Below are positions 1-9,533 of a stretch of DNA of 59,798 nucleotides, piece by piece. Position 1 is the stretch's first letter; every line of letters begins with the position of its first letter. The notes under the pieces were generated by a model that was not told where the DNA came from, searched no databases, and worked only from the letters and a program-made list of their open reading frames with translations. This DNA is from Bacteroidia bacterium (GTDB lineage Bacteria > Bacteroidota > Bacteroidia > AKYH767-A > OLB10), in NCBI GenBank assembly GCA_016788065.1, contig JAEUTI010000090.1:1-59798 (forward strand). The letters run 5' to 3'. The translations under genes were made by a program, and so were the position numbers.

Positions 1-1
1 G

Positions 2-2737
2 GAGGTAGTGTCGTCATCTGCCATTTGTCAGGATTCTGCGGATATTGTCTGGACTGGCACGGTTAATAGCAATCAGTTAGTAACTACTTTTTCCGATACA
101 ACAATTTACATTGCCGACTCTCTGGTGGTGAGCGATACACTACGATTTTTACAGTGTGAATTGATCATGGCTGCAGGTAGTTCGATTAATGTGGTGGGTG
201 CTTCCGGAATGCTCATTCTCGAGGAAACGCAAGTGTATGGCTGCGATACGATGTGGCAGGGAATAAATGTCAGTCAACAGAGTCAGTTGCGGATTTCTGA
301 AAGTTCACTTGTTGCCGATGCCAACATTGCAGTTACTGCCCGTCATAAGTCGAATATTTCCATCATACATTCCAACCTTTTGGACAATGCCCGTAATGTA
401 TTTATTCCGGTGACTTCCGGCGTGGCCACAAATAATGTGTCACTGACAATGTTTGGAGACAGTATTGGTGTTTCAAAAAATCAATTCCTGCCCCGGTATA
501 ACGGTCAGACCGCATTCGGATCCATCCCAATGTCAGGTGTGGAAACCAACCGCTGGGCAGGAACCATTGGAGCGACAGGCCTTGAAAAGAATGTATTTTT
601 TAACATGATGAGAGGTATAGTAGGTAAAGTCAGTTTGATTACCTGCGAAAACAATGATTTTATTGACATGGTTAAAGATATCACCGCGCCATCGAACTTA
701 TCTGATCATGGAAAGGGAATTACTATGGCTTCTGACACACTCCAAACCGCTTCCATGTTACATGTAAAAGCTAATAATTATTTTTACAATAACCTTTACG
801 GAATTTACACAGTCAGATGCAACACCACCGTTAGAGGTGTGCTGATGGATACAGTTCGATATGGCGTGCATGTGAGAAATTGCTATCTTTCAACAGTTGC
901 TGACATTTCTTCCAATACCATCAATGCATATTTTAGGGGAATTGACTTGTTGAATAATGCAGGTTCTGGTGGAATTTCGGTTCAAGAGAATTTCATAAAT
1001 ATCAATTCAACCTTGAGTGCATCTGCTGCAATATATTTATCTGAAAACACTTCAGGAAATGCGAGATATACCATTGATGGTAATATTATTGACTATAAAT
1101 CCAGCTATGGGATTACATCCCAAAATGCCAAATATGTAGTAATCACTGGAAATGTTTTGACCCAACCGTCCTTTACGCAATCAACAAGCAACTATGGAAT
1201 CATGCTCAATAATGCTGACAGTTCGGTGGTAAGTTGTAATTCGGTTACTTCGGCAAATAACCCTACGTATACATATTCTACGGGAATTGACATATCACTG
1301 AGTGATAAGACTACCATTACATGTAACACTACCAGTGGCCATCATAAAGGTGTCTTTTTTGGCGGAGGGAATGCCGAAACGGATTTCAGAGGCAATACGA
1401 TAGGAATCCATTATGTTGGATTGTATTTAAATTCTGCAGCGGTTATCAGTCAACAACCTCCCGTTACCAACCCGATGCCGGAATATCATGGCAATGTTTG
1501 GCTTGATTCTGCTAATTATTTGAGTGGTTATGGTGCGGTTAATTTAAATGACAGTAACATCACCAACCTCCAAGCATCACTTTTCACAACCAATCAATCT
1601 GTAAATTCTCACAATCCTATAATTCCGCTAGATGATACTTTTGGGCCATTTTATGTGGATGATGCGCCGTGGTTTTCGAAACAAATAAGCGGCAATTCAT
1701 TTGAATGTTCCACCTATCTGGTTTGTGGAGAAAACTCGCTTACTGGTGGAGAACACCTACGAATGCAAATAGTCAACGATGAAATAATTACCAGTGACTT
1801 TATACCGGAATCAAAATATATTGCCAAGCAACAATTGTATGAAACCTTTGCCAATGATCAAGTTTTGGCTCAAAGTAGACCGGAGTATATTGATTTTGTA
1901 GATGATCAAAGCGCAACCTCCATTGGATATTTATTCCAAACAGATAAACTTATCAATGAAGCTGTTTCGGTTGGAAGCTTTGGTACACAGTTTAATGAAT
2001 TACATGAAAGCTTAATGCTTGCTACTGACAGTATTAATATTCTTGACAGCCTAATAGCAAACAATATGCAGGCTGGTTTCATTGAAGCTCGCATTTTACT
2101 GATTGAACAAGTTTCAGAAATTCAAAGTCAACTGGAATTGGAAATTGCTTCAAAAGAGCAATTCAAAAACCACAAGATAACAGCTGCGATTTCAGCAAAC
2201 TTATCAGTTGTTCCCATTCAAATTCCTGATGAAATTGAAAAAAATGTAAATGATGCTTATCTAGCTTTTGAAACAGGAGGCATTGCACAATTAGAATCCA
2301 GATATTCTCAATTGCTCCTCATTGCTAACCAGTGTAAATACAAAGGCGGTCCAGCGGTTATCAGAGCCAGAAACTTGCTTCAGCTATTAGGTGAAACCTT
2401 CTTTTTTGACGACAATTTGATATGTGCGGCAGAAGGTATTTATCGAAATTCAGCGCCTGCATCAACTTCAATTCAAACAAAAAATAAAATATCTGTTCAA
2501 CCGAATCCGGCAAAAAACAGTTTCGAAGTACTTATTGATTTTCAAAGTGAAGAAAATGTTTCAATGACTATAATAGATATTCTTGGTAATGTAGTTTACT
2601 GGCAAGAAACTACTTTAACTGCCACTGCAAATCCAATAACTATTTCTAGTGAACAAATGCTATCAGGTGTTTACACAGTAACTGTTAAATCCGGAAATAT
2701 AAACTATACTCCTGCCAAAATTGTAATTATCAAATGA
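2..2737 (+). CDS. Secreted beta-helix protein with T9SS sorting domain (5' end outside window)
   Basis: The reading frame is open to the window edge, so the start and any signal peptide lie upstream; the first GTG inside the window, at 8, is probably not the true start. The visible part is about 910 residues. Residues 1-550 are rich in Asn, Ser, Thr and Gly, with repeated short hydrophobic strands of the type seen in right-handed parallel beta-helices (for example DNARNVF and SSNTINAYFRGI). A more helical segment follows around residues 640-790. The last 80 residues look like a type A T9SS sorting domain: VQPNPAKNSFEV, then DILGNVV, then LSGVYTVTV and a basic, hydrophobic end. I infer an exported cell-surface or secreted protein; the ligand or substrate is unknown. 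The stop overlaps the next gene's start by 4 bases (ATGA), which suggests coupled translation. Confidence 0.85.
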   Translation, partial: EVVSSSAICQDSADIVWTGTVNSNQLVTTFSDTTIYIADSLVVSDTLRFLQCELIMAAGSSINVVGASGMLILEETQVYGCDTMWQGINVSQQSQLRISESSLVADANIAVTARHKSNISIIHSNLLDNARNVFIPVTSGVATNNVSLTMFGDSIGVSKNQFLPRYNGQTAFGSIPMSGVETNRWAGTIGATGLEKNVFFNMMRGIVGKVSLITCENNDFIDMVKDITAPSNLSDHGKGITMASDTLQTASMLHVKANNYFYNNLYGIYTVRCNTTVRGVLMDTVRYGVHVRNCYLSTVADISSNTINAYFRGIDLLNNAGSGGISVQENFININSTLSASAAIYLSENTSGNARYTIDGNIIDYKSSYGITSQNAKYVVITGNVLTQPSFTQSTSNYGIMLNNADSSVVSCNSVTSANNPTYTYSTGIDISLSDKTTITCNTTSGHHKGVFFGGGNAETDFRGNTIGIHYVGLYLNSAAVISQQPPVTNPMPEYHGNVWLDSANYLSGYGAVNLNDSNITNLQASLFTTNQSVNSHNPIIPLDDTFGPFYVDDAPWFSKQISGNSFECSTYLVCGENSLTGGEHLRMQIVNDEIITSDFIPESKYIAKQQLYETFANDQVLAQSRPEYIDFVDDQSATSIGYLFQTDKLINEAVSVGSFGTQFNELHESLMLATDSINILDSLIANNMQAGFIEARILLIEQVSEIQSQLELEIASKEQFKNHKITAAISANLSVVPIQIPDEIEKNVNDAYLAFETGGIAQLESRYSQLLLIANQCKYKGGPAVIRARNLLQLLGETFFFDDNLICAAEGIYRNSAPASTSIQTKNKISVQPNPAKNSFEVLIDFQSEENVSMTIIDILGNVVYWQETTLTATANPITISSEQMLSGVYTVTVKSGNINYTPAKIVIIK

Positions 2738-4245
2738 GAAGCATAAAATTAGTTTTAGTATTTTTTGTATTCGCTATTAATGCAACTGGGCAGGGTTATA
2801 ATCACCAATGGTTATTAGGAAATTATTATTTCTTGCAAGATCCCAAAGGCAGAATGTTCATTGACAACAATTCCATAACACTCCAGACTGAATTCAGAAA
2901 AATGCCATTTCTAGGCACGCAAGCCAACATAAGCGATGCAAATGGAAATCTGCTTATGGCAAGCAACGGCATTTGGATTGCTAATGCCACTGGGGATACC
3001 ATGTTGAATGGGGGTGGGTTGAATCCGAGTCCTTTTACCTCAAATTGGATGTTTGGTTTACCTCTAGGATTCGGAAATGTTATGTTACCTTTCCCGGGAG
3101 ATAGCAACTCAATTGTATTATTTCATAAAACACTATGGGCAACGCTTTCTCCAACTAAAGTTGGAATATATTATTCTAAAATAAATTTAGCTTTGGATGG
3201 TGGTTTAGGTGGCTTAGTGGTAAAAAATGACACAATCCTTGTAGATACTTTAAGCTTTGGAATTGGTGCTTGTCGTCAAGGGAATGGTAGAGATTGGTGG
3301 GTAGTAGCTATGAGAGATAGAAATCCTGAAATCTATAGTTTCTTATTATCCCCCAATGGAATTGACACCATGTTCGTACAACCAACTGGTTTCCTTTCTA
3401 ACAGGTATGGAAATGTATCTCCATTAGTTTTTTCACAAGATGGAAAAAAACTTATTTGCTGCGCCCCTAGAGACCAAGGTTCAGGAGGATCTGTAGCGAA
3501 TGGATCAGTATTGATTTTTGATTTTGATAGGTGTACCGGGCTAATTAGTAATATGAATTCAATTGAAGTATCTCCTACTTCATATTTGTGGGGCTTAGCA
3601 ATTTCACCTTCCGGAAATTACGCCTACGCCTGTAACAGTAATTACATATTTCAAATAAATATGAATAACATGTCAGTAAGCACAGTTGCGCAATTTGATG
3701 GTTTCATTTCACCACCAGGTGATCCGTGTTGCGCAACCACTTTTTGGAGCATGTACTTAGCCGCCAACGGTAAAATTTATGTAACAAGTGGAAGCAGTGT
3801 GCAGCATTTAACAGTTATAAATTACCCCGATAGCGCAGGGCTTGCATGTGATGTACAACAACATTCTATTGATTTGATCGATTACCTTCACCTCCGTTCT
3901 GTACCGAACCACCCCAATTACTACTTAGGGTGTGATACCACTTTGGGATGTCCATGTCTCACTACCGGAATTGAGGAGCTTGTAGGACATGAATTCCGAT
4001 TTAAGGTGGCACCTAATCCTACAAACGGCAATTTCAAAATCACCTACCTCCTCCCCCAAAACCAACCCGGTCAACTAGAAGTATTTGACATTAACGGTCG
4101 AAGAATATATGAAATGAACCTGCCACATTGGAGTACTATGCAGGAGGTTATTTTGCCGAAAAGTATCTCCAGAGGAGTTTATAATTGTGTGATTAAGAGT
4201 GGTGGGGATAGAGGAAGCTCGAAGGTGGTGGTGTATAGGGAATAA
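2734..4245 (+). CDS. Secreted T9SS cargo protein, propeller-like
   Basis: This 503-residue protein starts with a signal peptide (LVLVFFVFAINATGQG). Its middle resembles a beta-propeller, with recurring phrases such as NGRDWWVVA, FDFDRCTG, LAISPSGNYAYA and a late LRSVPNHPNYYL. The C-terminus, from about residue 425, is a T9SS type A sorting domain (VAPNPTNGNFKI, VFDINGRRIYE, SRGVYNCVIKSG). I infer export across the inner membrane by Sec and across the outer membrane by T9SS. It shares its architecture and the NGRDWW, FDRCTG and GLACD phrases with the protein on the minus strand at 53992-55509, so the two are paralogues. It overlaps the upstream gene by 4 bases. The specific function is not known to me. 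Confidence 0.88.
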   Translation: MRSIKLVLVFFVFAINATGQGYNHQWLLGNYYFLQDPKGRMFIDNNSITLQTEFRKMPFLGTQANISDANGNLLMASNGIWIANATGDTMLNGGGLNPSPFTSNWMFGLPLGFGNVMLPFPGDSNSIVLFHKTLWATLSPTKVGIYYSKINLALDGGLGGLVVKNDTILVDTLSFGIGACRQGNGRDWWVVAMRDRNPEIYSFLLSPNGIDTMFVQPTGFLSNRYGNVSPLVFSQDGKKLICCAPRDQGSGGSVANGSVLIFDFDRCTGLISNMNSIEVSPTSYLWGLAISPSGNYAYACNSNYIFQINMNNMSVSTVAQFDGFISPPGDPCCATTFWSMYLAANGKIYVTSGSSVQHLTVINYPDSAGLACDVQQHSIDLIDYLHLRSVPNHPNYYLGCDTTLGCPCLTTGIEELVGHEFRFKVAPNPTNGNFKITYLLPQNQPGQLEVFDINGRRIYEMNLPHWSTMQEVILPKSISRGVYNCVIKSGGDRGSSKVVVYRE

Positions 4246-4576
4246 CTCTGCTTTACTTGGGGTTTTGGTGACAGCTTAAATTGCTTTTGGTCAGTTGAAA
4301 ATTCGTTGAAATTTAAAATGTTCAATGCAAAATTCTAATGTAAAATGTTCGATGTACAACGCAGAATGCAGAATTGAATGATAGCATGGTTGTGAATGCG
4401 GAATTATGTAAAGTAAGAAGATAGGTGATTTATAGTTAGTATTTCTTGAGAAAGCGGATCGCAGACTTTCACTAGATCTGCAACTTACTATATACCAATG
4501 TATTAAAACGTTAATTGGTGCATTTTCTGGTTCTAAGGCTTTTTAATAACTTTGCCCGCTTCAAACCTAAAAAAAT
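4246..4576. other. Intergenic spacer with degenerate repeats and a promoter
   Basis: No convincing gene is present in these 331 bases. Around 4314-4380 there are imperfect repeats of words like aaatgttc, aatgcaaaattc and cagaatgcagaatt, which look like decayed low-complexity sequence. The last 30 bases hold the promoter of the following gene. Confidence 0.6.
4547..4554 (+). promoter_or_regulatory. Bacteroidota-type -7 element (TAACTTTG)
   Basis: TAACTTTG matches the TAnnTTTG -7 consensus of the main sigma factor in Bacteroidota and lies 22 bases before the ATG at 4577. A TTTTC stretch about 20 bases upstream could serve as a weak -33 element. Confidence 0.5.
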
Positions 4577-5293
4577 ATGGCTTACGAATTTCATGATGCG
4601 ACTGTAGTTGATATTATTGATGAAACCGATATGGTAAAGCGTTTTTACATTAAAATGCCTGATCATATGCAATTTACTTTTAAAGCGGGACAGTTTATCA
4701 TGCTCGATTTACCAATTGATTCGAAATATACCAATCGCAGTTACTCCATTGCTTCAGCACCTTCTACCGACAATATTTTTGAGCTATGCATCGTGTTAAA
4801 GCCTGATGGATTAGGCACTCCCTATAAATGGGAAAATTTCAGAGTAGGCACACAAGTTAAAGTATCCAGAGTACTCGGTAAATTTCAGCTTCAGGAGCCA
4901 ATCGATACCGACATTTGCTTTATTGGTACCGGAACAGGGATTGCTCCATTAAGATCTCAGCTAATGGATATTTATAACCGCAAACTGGAACACAAAAATA
5001 TTTACATGGTTTTCGGAAATCGCTGGGAGAAAGATATTTTATATCGCAAAGAGCTGGAGGAAATGGAAGCAAAAATGCCCGGCTTTAAGTTTATTCCGGT
5101 GCTTTCGAGAGAAAATCCGGGTTGGACAGGTCGCAAAGGATATGTGCATGCTGTTTATGAAGAACTTTTTGCAGATAAACGACCTGCGAAATTCTATATC
5201 TGCGGCTGGGCCGACATGCTGAAAGAAGCCCGTCAACGCCTGGAAGCGATGGGATATGATAAGAAATCGATCAAATTTGAATCGTACGATTGA
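4577..5293 (+). CDS. Ferredoxin-NADP reductase-like FAD/NAD(P)-binding oxidoreductase
   Basis: The 238-residue protein has the two-domain layout of the ferredoxin-NADP(+) reductase superfamily. The FAD-binding barrel carries RSYSIAS (residues 54-60). The nucleotide-binding domain opens with GTGTGIAP (117-124) and ends with the YICGWADML motif that closes the NAD(P) site. No iron-sulfur domain is fused. Such enzymes move electrons between NAD(P)H and a one-electron carrier such as ferredoxin or flavodoxin. The gene lies 208 bases upstream of a complex I operon that lacks the NADH-oxidising subunits, on the same strand, though nuoA has its own promoter-like element. A role in supplying electrons to that complex is inference. 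It could instead be a flavin reductase or a reductase for an unrelated electron-transfer partner. Confidence 0.85.
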   Translation: MAYEFHDATVVDIIDETDMVKRFYIKMPDHMQFTFKAGQFIMLDLPIDSKYTNRSYSIASAPSTDNIFELCIVLKPDGLGTPYKWENFRVGTQVKVSRVLGKFQLQEPIDTDICFIGTGTGIAPLRSQLMDIYNRKLEHKNIYMVFGNRWEKDILYRKELEEMEAKMPGFKFIPVLSRENPGWTGRKGYVHAVYEELFADKRPAKFYICGWADMLKEARQRLEAMGYDKKSIKFESYD

Positions 5294-5408
5294 TTCCGGG
5301 CTGCATTCAGGTCTGAAAAATCACACTTTTTAACAATTTTTAACAATTGGTTTGCGACTGGTTTTTCAACAGGTCTGATTCTTAACTGCTTACAATTTTG
5401 CTCCAAAT

Positions 5409-5443
5409 AACTTTAAAGATGTTTTCAACATCCTGCTAAAGTT
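5409..5443 (+). repeat. Nested inverted repeat upstream of nuoA
   Basis: An outer pair, aacttta (5409-5415) and taaagtt (5437-5443), encloses a perfect inner hairpin, gatgtt/aacatc (5418-5432) with a 3-base loop. It has no T-run, so it is not a classical terminator. It ends about 10 bases before the -33 position of the nuoA promoter, which would suit an operator. Confidence 0.4.
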
Positions 5444-5453
5444 CCCCACCCTG

Positions 5454-5485
5454 TTTAGAAACCACAGATGTACTTATTATATTTG
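5454..5485 (+). promoter_or_regulatory. Promoter of the nuo operon (TATATTTG -7 element)
   Basis: TATATTTG at 5478-5485 is an exact match to the TAnnTTTG consensus. GTTTA at 5453-5457, about 20 bases upstream, is a plausible -33 element. The nuoA ATG lies at 5502. Confidence 0.6.
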
Positions 5486-5501
5486 CCTAAATCAAAAACG
5501 A

Positions 5502-5852
5502 ATGGGTTCCGGTTCACTGATTGCCTTAATGATTGCTGCTGTTGCCTTTTCAGGGATAGCAATTCTCATTTCGAAAATTTTACTGAAAACCACTCATAAC
5601 ATCCACAAAGGAGAACCTTATGAGTGTGGAATTCCAACCATTGGTCCCAGTTGGATTCAGTTTAGCATTGGTTATTACCTCTTTGCACTTATATTTTTGA
5701 TTTTCGATGTCGAACTAATCTTCATCTTTCCATGGGCAGTTGTGGTAAAACAACTGGGATGGGTGGCATTTGTTGAGATATTAATTTTCCTCTTCATATT
5801 ATTTATGGGCTTTTTATATGCTCACAAGAAAAAAGCACTGAAATGGATGTAA
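5502..5852 (+). CDS. nuoA: NADH-quinone oxidoreductase subunit A (NuoA)
   Basis: NuoA is a small membrane subunit of respiratory complex I, near the junction of the membrane and peripheral arms. The 116-residue protein has three predicted membrane helices (about 5-27, 62-82 and 86-106). Between the first two lies the family's conserved loop, YECGIP, with the conserved cysteine, and then [12 protein letters not shown] with the acidic pair inside helix 2. The length is normal. It is the first gene of an eleven-gene nuo operon and its end overlaps nuoB by 10 bases. Confidence 0.95.
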   Translation: MGSGSLIALMIAAVAFSGIAILISKILLKTTHNIHKGEPYECGIPTIGPSWIQFSIGYYLFALIFLIFDVELIFIFPWAVVVKQLGWVAFVEILIFLFILFMGFLYAHKKKALKWM

Positions 5853-6397
5853 CGAACGAAAATAAAATTCCTGATCCTTTTCCGGGCACTATTCATCAAA
5901 CCCCCGGAGGCGGAATTCTGGTCAGCAAAATGGATCAGGTTATAAACTGGGCTCGCAGCAATTCCTTGTGGCCATTGGTTTTTGGTACCAGCTGCTGCGC
6001 CATTGAAATGATGAGTACCGCAAGTGCTAAATATGATTGGTCGCGTTTTGGTTTTGAGGTTGCCCGTGCAACGCCACGACAAGCAGATGTGATTATTATT
6101 GCCGGAACTATCGTGAATAAAATGGCTCCTGTTTTAAAGCGTCTCTACGATCAGATGGCCGAACCTAAATATGTAGTGGCCATGGGTGCCTGTGCTACCA
6201 GTGGAGGGCCGTTCTTTTACAATACCTATAGCGTTGTTAAAGGTGCCGATCATATTATTCCGGTTGATGTATACATCGCCGGTTGTCCGCCCCGCCCCGA
6301 AGCACTTATTCATGCCTTGATAACACTTCAGGAGAAAATTAAAAGCGGCATGACCCGTGAACAAATGAAAATGGAAAAGCCTGAACAAAGTTTTTAA
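5843..6397 (+). CDS. nuoB: NADH-quinone oxidoreductase subunit B (NuoB)
   Basis: NuoB carries iron-sulfur cluster N2, the last [4Fe-4S] centre before quinone. The 184-residue protein has all four ligands: the tandem cysteines C51 and C52 in [11 protein letters not shown]117 in GACATSGG and C148 in GCPPRPE. The peripheral protein is expected on the cytoplasmic side, packed against NuoD. The chosen ATG lies inside the end of nuoA (a 10-base overlap), and the stop directly abuts the ATG of nuoC, so translation is probably coupled. Length and motifs are typical for the family, and nothing is missing. Confidence 0.96.
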   Translation: MDVTNENKIPDPFPGTIHQTPGGGILVSKMDQVINWARSNSLWPLVFGTSCCAIEMMSTASAKYDWSRFGFEVARATPRQADVIIIAGTIVNKMAPVLKRLYDQMAEPKYVVAMGACATSGGPFFYNTYSVVKGADHIIPVDVYIAGCPPRPEALIHALITLQEKIKSGMTREQMKMEKPEQSF

Positions 6398-6853
6398 ATG
6401 ACACGAGAAGAATTACAGGCTGCACTTACTGAATTGCAAAGTTCACTCACCTTTGAAGAAGGCGGTGAATGGCTGAATATAAATGCTCCGGCAGAAAATT
6501 TTCACGAGCTCGCACTCAAATTGCGCCATACCTCCGGTCTTGATTTCGATTACCTGTTTTGCCAGACTTGCGTTGATTGGAAAACACATCTTACTATGGT
6601 GTATCACTTGACTTCGATGACACACCGGCATAATATTGTGGTGAAGATAAAACTCGACCGGAATAACCCCGAAGTAACGACCGTTTGCGATATCTGGCGC
6701 ACTGCCGAATTTCATGAACGTGAAGTATATGAATTGTTTGGAGTAAATTTTCTGAATCATCCCGATTTAAGAAAACTAATTTTACCCGATGACTGGATTG
6801 GATATCCACTCCGTAAAGATTATGATGACCCTGTTAATATGATCAAGCTGTAA
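6398..6853 (+). CDS. nuoC: NADH-quinone oxidoreductase subunit C (NuoC)
   Basis: This 151-residue protein is the 30-kDa-type subunit of the complex I connecting module. The family signature is clear near the end: EFHEREVYELFGV, followed by HPDLRKLILPDDW and GYPLRKDY. It is a separate protein and not the fused NuoCD seen in enterobacteria. The start abuts the nuoB stop with no spacer, and only 2 bases separate it from nuoD. NuoC has no cofactor of its own and helps hold NuoB, NuoD and NuoI together. Confidence 0.95.
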   Translation: MTREELQAALTELQSSLTFEEGGEWLNINAPAENFHELALKLRHTSGLDFDYLFCQTCVDWKTHLTMVYHLTSMTHRHNIVVKIKLDRNNPEVTTVCDIWRTAEFHEREVYELFGVNFLNHPDLRKLILPDDWIGYPLRKDYDDPVNMIKL

Positions 6854-6855
6854 TT

Positions 6856-7971
6856 ATGTTTGAAGAAGTAGCATCTACTGAACAAGGCGATCTCGTAATT
6901 AATATCGGGCCTCAGCATCCTGCCACACACGGAGTGTTGCATCTTGTTATTACTTTGAATGGTGAAACCGTTAAAAAGGTAGAACCACATCTGGGTTATA
7001 TCCATCGCTCCATAGAAAAAATGTGCGAGAGCCTGAGCTATCGTCAGTTTATCTATGTTACCAGCCGCATGGACTACCTTTCCTCGCATATCAATAATCA
7101 TGGATGTGCGATGTTAGTTGAGAAGGCATTACAAATTGAAATTCCATCCAGAGCACAATACATTCGTGTGATCATGGATGAGCTTACCCGATTGGCATCA
7201 CATCAACTTTGGTGGGGTGCAATGGCAATGGATATAGGTGCACTCACACCATTTTTTCTTGCCTTCCGCGAAAGGGAAATGATAACCGATATCATGGAAG
7301 AAACCTGTGGTGCCCGTTTAACCATGAACTACATGGTTCCCGGTGGTATCATGTACGATATTCATCCCGACTTCTGTAAAAAAGTAAAAGAGTTCATAAA
7401 ACATTTTCGTTCAAAAATTGATGAGTACGATGAGTTACTCACCGGAAATATCATTTTTCAAAACAGGATGAAAGGAATTGGAATACTCTCTAAAGAAGAT
7501 GCTATTTCATACGGTTGTTCCGGGCCTACCGCCAGAGCAAGCGGCGTTTCCTGCGATGTTAGGAAAATTTATCCATACGAAATTTATGATCAGTTAAAAT
7601 TCGATGAAGTTCTGGCAACTGAAGGCGATAGCTTTGCCCGTTATCAGGTTCGTTTGGTTGAAATGCACCAATCGATGAATATTATCGAACAATTAATTGA
7701 TAATATTCCCGAAGGAGAAATTCAGGCAAAAACAAAAGCGGTTTTGAAATTACCCAAAGGAGAATTTTACACCCGCATTGAAACTGCACGTGGTGAATTT
7801 GGAATTTATGTGGTGAGCGAAGGTGGTACAACACCATACCGTATTAAATTCCGTTCACCGGGATTTTCAAATTTATCGGCACTCGATCATATAGTTAGAG
7901 GACATAAAATCGGAGATATGGTTGCCATCATGGGAACACTTGATCTCGTAATACCAGATATTGACAGATAA
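6856..7971 (+). CDS. nuoD: NADH-quinone oxidoreductase subunit D (NuoD)
   Basis: NuoD is the 49-kDa-type subunit that forms the quinone-binding pocket with NuoB. The 371-residue sequence contains GPQHPATHGVLHL near the N-terminus, whose histidine lines the quinone site, and then GYIHRSIEK, TSRMDYLS and the C-terminal IMGTLDLVIPDIDR. It descends from the large subunit of NiFe hydrogenases but lacks the nickel-binding cysteines, as expected. Length matches unfused NuoD proteins. It sits 2 bases after nuoC and 3 bases before nuoH. The missing E, F and G genes would normally lie between nuoD and nuoH, and no trace of them remains. Confidence 0.96.
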   Translation: MFEEVASTEQGDLVINIGPQHPATHGVLHLVITLNGETVKKVEPHLGYIHRSIEKMCESLSYRQFIYVTSRMDYLSSHINNHGCAMLVEKALQIEIPSRAQYIRVIMDELTRLASHQLWWGAMAMDIGALTPFFLAFREREMITDIMEETCGARLTMNYMVPGGIMYDIHPDFCKKVKEFIKHFRSKIDEYDELLTGNIIFQNRMKGIGILSKEDAISYGCSGPTARASGVSCDVRKIYPYEIYDQLKFDEVLATEGDSFARYQVRLVEMHQSMNIIEQLIDNIPEGEIQAKTKAVLKLPKGEFYTRIETARGEFGIYVVSEGGTTPYRIKFRSPGFSNLSALDHIVRGHKIGDMVAIMGTLDLVIPDIDR

Positions 7972-7974
7972 TTT

Positions 7975-9051
7975 ATGTTCAGCTTATCACATATCACCGA
8001 TCTTGTTAATGCCTGGTTATACCAGCAGTTCCCTCCTACTCTTGCCTTATTGTTACAATTTGTGATTGTTGGAATTCTGGTGATCACACTTTTTTCTATT
8101 TTAGGATTAGTTCTTATTATGATGGAACGAAGAGTTGCAGCCTGGATGCAATTACGTTTAGGTCCGAATCGTGTGGGACCGCGCGGAATGTTCCAGACTG
8201 TTGCTGATACCGTAAAGCTTATCATGAAAGAAGGGATGACTCCCAATGGCGCCGATAAACTCATGTTTAATCTGGCACCCTACATCGTAATGATGGTCTC
8301 CATGGTTATTATGGCACCTTTGATGTTTGCCGACGGATTTCAGATCTGGGACATCAACATCGGTGTATTTTTTATTACAGCAATTTCATCCGTATCCGTT
8401 ATAGGTATCTTAATGGCGGGATGGGCTTCCAATAATAAGTATTCCTTATTAGGTGCCATGAGAAGTGGTGCTCAGATAGTAAGCTATGAACTTTCTGCGG
8501 GATTATCTATTATAACTATCGTAATTCTGACCGGCAGTTTACAGGTATCAGAAATTATTGCAGCACAGCAAACAGGTTGGTGGATTTTTAAAGGACATAT
8601 TCCTGTATTGATTTCATTTGTGATATTTATAATTGCTGTAACTGCAGAAACCAATCGCGCACCATTCGATTTAGCTGAAGCAGAATCGGAATTGACAGCA
8701 GGTTTTCACACAGAATATTCAGGAATGAAATTCGCCTTGTTCTTTCTGGCAGAATACGTAAATATTTTTGTGGTCTGCGCAATTGGTGCGACACTCTTCT
8801 TAGGTGGCTGGATGCCGTTTCACATTGGAAGTTGGGAATCATTCAATCATATTATGGATTATATCCCTTCATCGGTATGGTTCTTTGGAAAAACATTCTT
8901 CCTGATATTCGTAATCATGTGGTTCCGCTGGACCTTCCCGCGTCTGCGAATCGATCAGTTGCTTAATCTGGAATGGAAATATTTATTACCGATCAGTATG
9001 TTTAATCTGATCCTTGTAACTTTAATGGCAATAATGGGCTGGCACTTCTGA
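7975..9051 (+). CDS. nuoH: NADH-quinone oxidoreductase subunit H (NuoH)
   Basis: NuoH is the membrane subunit beside the quinone tunnel and links the redox arm to the proton-pumping arm. The 358-residue protein is strongly hydrophobic, with about eight predicted helices. It has the family signatures MERRVAAWMQLRLGPNRVGP (about residues 45-64) and AETNRAPFDLAEAESEL (about 223-239), followed by GFHTEYSG and FFLAEY; the acidic residues in the second block are the conserved ones. The N-terminus is slightly longer than some homologues but carries a normal first helix. Spacing is 3 bases from nuoD and 2 bases to nuoI. Confidence 0.96.
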   Translation: MFSLSHITDLVNAWLYQQFPPTLALLLQFVIVGILVITLFSILGLVLIMMERRVAAWMQLRLGPNRVGPRGMFQTVADTVKLIMKEGMTPNGADKLMFNLAPYIVMMVSMVIMAPLMFADGFQIWDINIGVFFITAISSVSVIGILMAGWASNNKYSLLGAMRSGAQIVSYELSAGLSIITIVILTGSLQVSEIIAAQQTGWWIFKGHIPVLISFVIFIIAVTAETNRAPFDLAEAESELTAGFHTEYSGMKFALFFLAEYVNIFVVCAIGATLFLGGWMPFHIGSWESFNHIMDYIPSSVWFFGKTFFLIFVIMWFRWTFPRLRIDQLLNLEWKYLLPISMFNLILVTLMAIMGWHF

Positions 9052-9053
9052 AA

Positions 9054-9533
9054 ATGTTTTTAAAAGAATATATAAAAGATGTATGGGGAGCCATAAGTTC
9101 ACTTCTGAAAGGAATGAAACTTACCGGCTACTATTTCATGCATCATAATAAGGAAGCAATTACCGAGCAATATCCGGACAACCGCAAGACATTAAAAATG
9201 GCGGATCGTTTCCGGGGTGAAGTGGTTATGCCTCACGATGAAAATAATGAGCATGCCTGCACCGGTTGCACTGCTTGTGAACTTGCCTGTCCTAATGGTA
9301 CCATCAAAATTATTACCAAGATGGAGCCAACACCGGAAGGCAAAAAGAAAAAAGCTATCGACACATTCGTTTACCGACTCGAACTTTGCACCATGTGCAA
9401 TTTGTGCGTTGAAGCTTGTCCAACCGGAGCCATCAAAATGGACCAGACTTTCGAGCATAGTGTTTTCGACAGGCGGTTACTAACTAAGAAATTGAACAAA
9501 CCCGATTCTAAAGTCAGGGAGGGCGTTGAATGA
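9054..9533 (+). CDS. nuoI: NADH-quinone oxidoreductase subunit I (NuoI)
   Basis: NuoI is the 8Fe ferredoxin-like subunit that carries clusters N6a and N6b and passes electrons to NuoB. The 159-residue protein has both CxxCxxCxxxCP motifs complete: C69, C72, C75, C79 and C112, C115, C118, C122. An N-terminal amphipathic region anchors it to the membrane arm. In complexes that lack NuoEFG, as here, NuoI is the outermost iron-sulfur subunit and the likely docking place for an external electron donor. Its stop overlaps the nuoJ start by 4 bases. Confidence 0.95.
   Translation: MFLKEYIKDVWGAISSLLKGMKLTGYYFMHHNKEAITEQYPDNRKTLKMADRFRGEVVMPHDENNEHACTGCTACELACPNGTIKIITKMEPTPEGKKKKAIDTFVYRLELCTMCNLCVEACPTGAIKMDQTFEHSVFDRRLLTKKLNKPDSKVREGVE

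Noticed and set aside
9217-9483. 88-codon plus-strand frame inside nuoI
   Set aside because: It is a shifted reading of the cysteine-rich nuoI gene, whose frame has all conserved motifs.
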